In this document: one piece after another, positions 21,399-22,589 of the stretch | How positions within the stretch are numbered: the first letter of the stretch is position 1 | Layout of the letters: every line of letters starts with the position of its first letter | NCBI GenBank assembly: GCA_041746415.1 | Contig: JBGTHB010000088.1 | Span: 1 to 22,589 of the forward strand | DNA length: 22,589 nt | Direction: 5' to 3' | DNA from: JBGTHB01 sp041746415 | GTDB lineage: Bacteria; Pseudomonadota; Gammaproteobacteria; Coxiellales; Coxiellaceae | Made by a program: the position numbers and the translations under genes | The notes under the pieces: model-generated | Database searches by the model: none | Seen by the model: only the letters and a program-made list of their open reading frames with translations | Told to the model about the DNA's origin: nothing

Positions 21399-22175
21399 AT
21401 GCAATCATTATTTTCTGTAAAAGATAAAATTATTTTAATAACGGGTGCCGCTTCTGGAATAGGGTATCATTTCGCCAAAACCCTTGCACAAGCAGGTGCA
21501 AAAGTAGCTATGTGCGGGCGTCGAATTGATAAATTAAATAAAGTTGTCACTGAAATTAATAATAGCGGTGGAACAGCTATTCCTTTTAAATTAGATGTCA
21601 CGTTAGCTCCAAATATAAAAAATGTTATTAAAGAAATAGAAAATCAGTTAGGCCCAATCGATTGCTTGATTAATAATGCTGGTGTTGATGCGAGAAAAAA
21701 TATTTTTGAAACCAGTGAAGCTGATTGGCAACCGGTAATTGACACCAACCTTAAAGACCTGGTGTTAGTTACCCAAGCAGTGGCAGCGAGAATGGTAGAA
21801 AACAAAAAGCCAGGCAGCATCATTAATATTTCATCGGTGTCAGATGTATTAGCATTTAAAGGGGGAAATCCAGCATATATGCTATCAAAGGCCGGCGTTT
21901 CTCATTTTACTCATTTGTTGGCATTAGAATTGGCAAATGTAAATATTAGAGCTAATGCCATTGCACCCGGAGTATATCGAACTGAAATTAATGACGATTT
22001 ATTTGATACTGAATTAAGTAAAGCCTTAGAAACAAAAATACCGCTCTTAAGATTTGGTAATTTAGAAGATTTAAATGGCGCATTATTTTTGCTTTGCTCA
22101 GATGCTTCCAAATATATGACAGGAACCATTATTAGAGTAGATGGCGGATTAGGAATAAATAAGTTAATTTTATAA
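21399..22175 (+). CDS. SDR family NAD(P)-dependent oxidoreductase (FabG-like)
   Basis: Classical short-chain dehydrogenase/reductase of 258 residues. The cofactor motif T-G-A-A-S-G-I-G is at 15-22, N-N-A-G near 92, the catalytic Ser at about 145-146, and Y160-x3-K164 (Y-M-L-S-K). P-G-V-Y-R-T-E and the C-terminal D-G-G-L-G-I-N are also typical. The arginine pair after C-G (C-G-R-R) suggests NADPH preference. Substrate cannot be read from the sequence; a 3-oxoacyl or gluconate-type reductase is possible. The start lies 12 bases after rnt, so it may be the last gene of pyrC-rnt-SDR, although its codon use is visibly more AT-rich than the neighbours (many ATT, TTA and AAT codons). Confidence 0.93.
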   Translation: MQSLFSVKDKIILITGAASGIGYHFAKTLAQAGAKVAMCGRRIDKLNKVVTEINNSGGTAIPFKLDVTLAPNIKNVIKEIENQLGPIDCLINNAGVDARKNIFETSEADWQPVIDTNLKDLVLVTQAVAARMVENKKPGSIINISSVSDVLAFKGGNPAYMLSKAGVSHFTHLLALELANVNIRANAIAPGVYRTEINDDLFDTELSKALETKIPLLRFGNLEDLNGALFLLCSDASKYMTGTIIRVDGGLGINKLIL

Positions 22176-22337
22176 ATGGCAGATGATTTGTCGTTGCCAA
22201 AGTGACGACTGGTTTCAGCATTCCTAGCTTATTGCCTACAGCGCATCATTGTGTTGAGTTTCGAAGACTCAACCTACACGCTTTTGCGTCTTCGCCAGTG
22301 AACAATAACTTCTTCTGTTAGGCAAGCAAGCGTAACA
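22176..22337. repeat. Non-coding intergenic repeat, leading part
   Basis: No reading frame is credible here. It holds a 7-bp hairpin GTTGAGT (22253-22259) / ACTCAAC (22267-22273) and shares sequence, in opposite orientation, with the gap before nth. A weak GTCGT/ACGAC hairpin lies near 22189-22208. Confidence 0.55.
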
Positions 22338-22589
22338 ATCCATGTATTAGCGCTACTAAAAAACATCGGCATATGGATGGCGACGCTCGTTCCTCGCTCG
22401 CCATGACAAGGTTTTTTCCATCATCACGAGCGCGTACAATTCTTTTTCTGTCATCACGAGTGAGTCATCGAGCGTCGTGATCCATGTATCAGTGCCAATA
22501 AAAAACATCGGCGTATGGATGGCTACACTCGTTCCTCGCTCGCCATGACAAGATTTTTTCCATCGTCACGAGCGCGTGCAATTCTTTTT
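22338..22589. repeat. 142-bp tandem repeat, about 1.8 copies to the window end
   Basis: ATCCATGTAT starts copy 1 at 22338 and copy 2 at 22480, and ACATCGG recurs at the same 142-bp distance. The units differ by scattered substitutions, such as GGCGACGCTCG against GGCTACACTCG. Each has CTCGTTCCTCGCTCGCCATGAC and a CACGAGCGCGT box. Copy 1 has an ATGGCGA/TCGCCAT hairpin (22377-22404) that copy 2 has lost on one arm. Copy 2 is cut by the end of the window, so the number of units is unknown. Confidence 0.85.

Noticed and set aside
22338..22589. CRISPR array at the right end
   Set aside because: The 142-bp unit is far too long for CRISPR repeat-spacer units, the whole unit repeats, and no cas gene is nearby.

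Overview
The window reads as chromosomal DNA of an AT-rich gammaproteobacterium. The best guess is an intracellular or host-associated lineage in or near the Legionellales (Coxiella/Legionella/Berkiella-like). The evidence is gammaproteobacterial gene pairs and orders (kbl-tdh, metG followed by an RnfB-like ferredoxin and nth, mraZ-rsmH-ftsL-ftsI), an LbtU/DUF3573-type siderophore porin (a family known from Legionella, Coxiella and Francisella), a class A RNase P RNA, and several small membrane or secreted proteins I cannot place. This assignment is inference; no 16S rRNA is present.

Layout. 1-3670: start of the division/cell-wall cluster on the minus strand (mraZ, rsmH, ftsL, ftsI), driven by a promoter embedded in four GTGG boxes spaced exactly 10 bp apart. 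The cluster ends at ftsI, with no murE after it. 3830-5285: a small secreted cysteine-containing protein, yajQ, and an alanine-rich small protein with its own terminator. 5287-5639: a 353-bp non-coding, hairpin-rich MITE-like element with inverted ends and a TTA target duplication that coincides with the tdh stop codon. 5640-7858: kbl-tdh threonine catabolism. 7885-8259: rnpB with its promoter. 8407-9600: a membrane protein of unknown function, a shared terminator, and a truncated DUF4143-type ATPase remnant ending in a perfect 27-bp fold-back palindrome. 9607-13776: apbC/mrp-dcd-metN-metI-metQ on the minus strand, tightly packed or overlapping. 13869-16720: metG, RnfB-like ferredoxin and nth on the plus strand, with a degraded repeat just before nth. 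16726-18163: two further membrane proteins of unknown function, convergent with and divergent from their neighbours. 18187-19719: LbtU-like outer-membrane porin, divergent from pyrC-rnt and an SDR oxidoreductase. 22176-22589: non-coding repeats, including a 142-bp tandem repeat cut by the window end.

Most genes are housekeeping: septal peptidoglycan synthesis, 16S rRNA methylation, Thr to Gly conversion, tRNA processing, methionine uptake, dUTP precursor supply, Fe-S carrier, Met-tRNA charging, base-excision repair, pyrimidine synthesis and RNA 3'-end trimming. I see no clear undescribed defence or secretion system. The most unusual signals are the structured MITE at the tdh stop codon, the fold-back palindrome at a gene truncation, and the dispersed/tandem repeat family.
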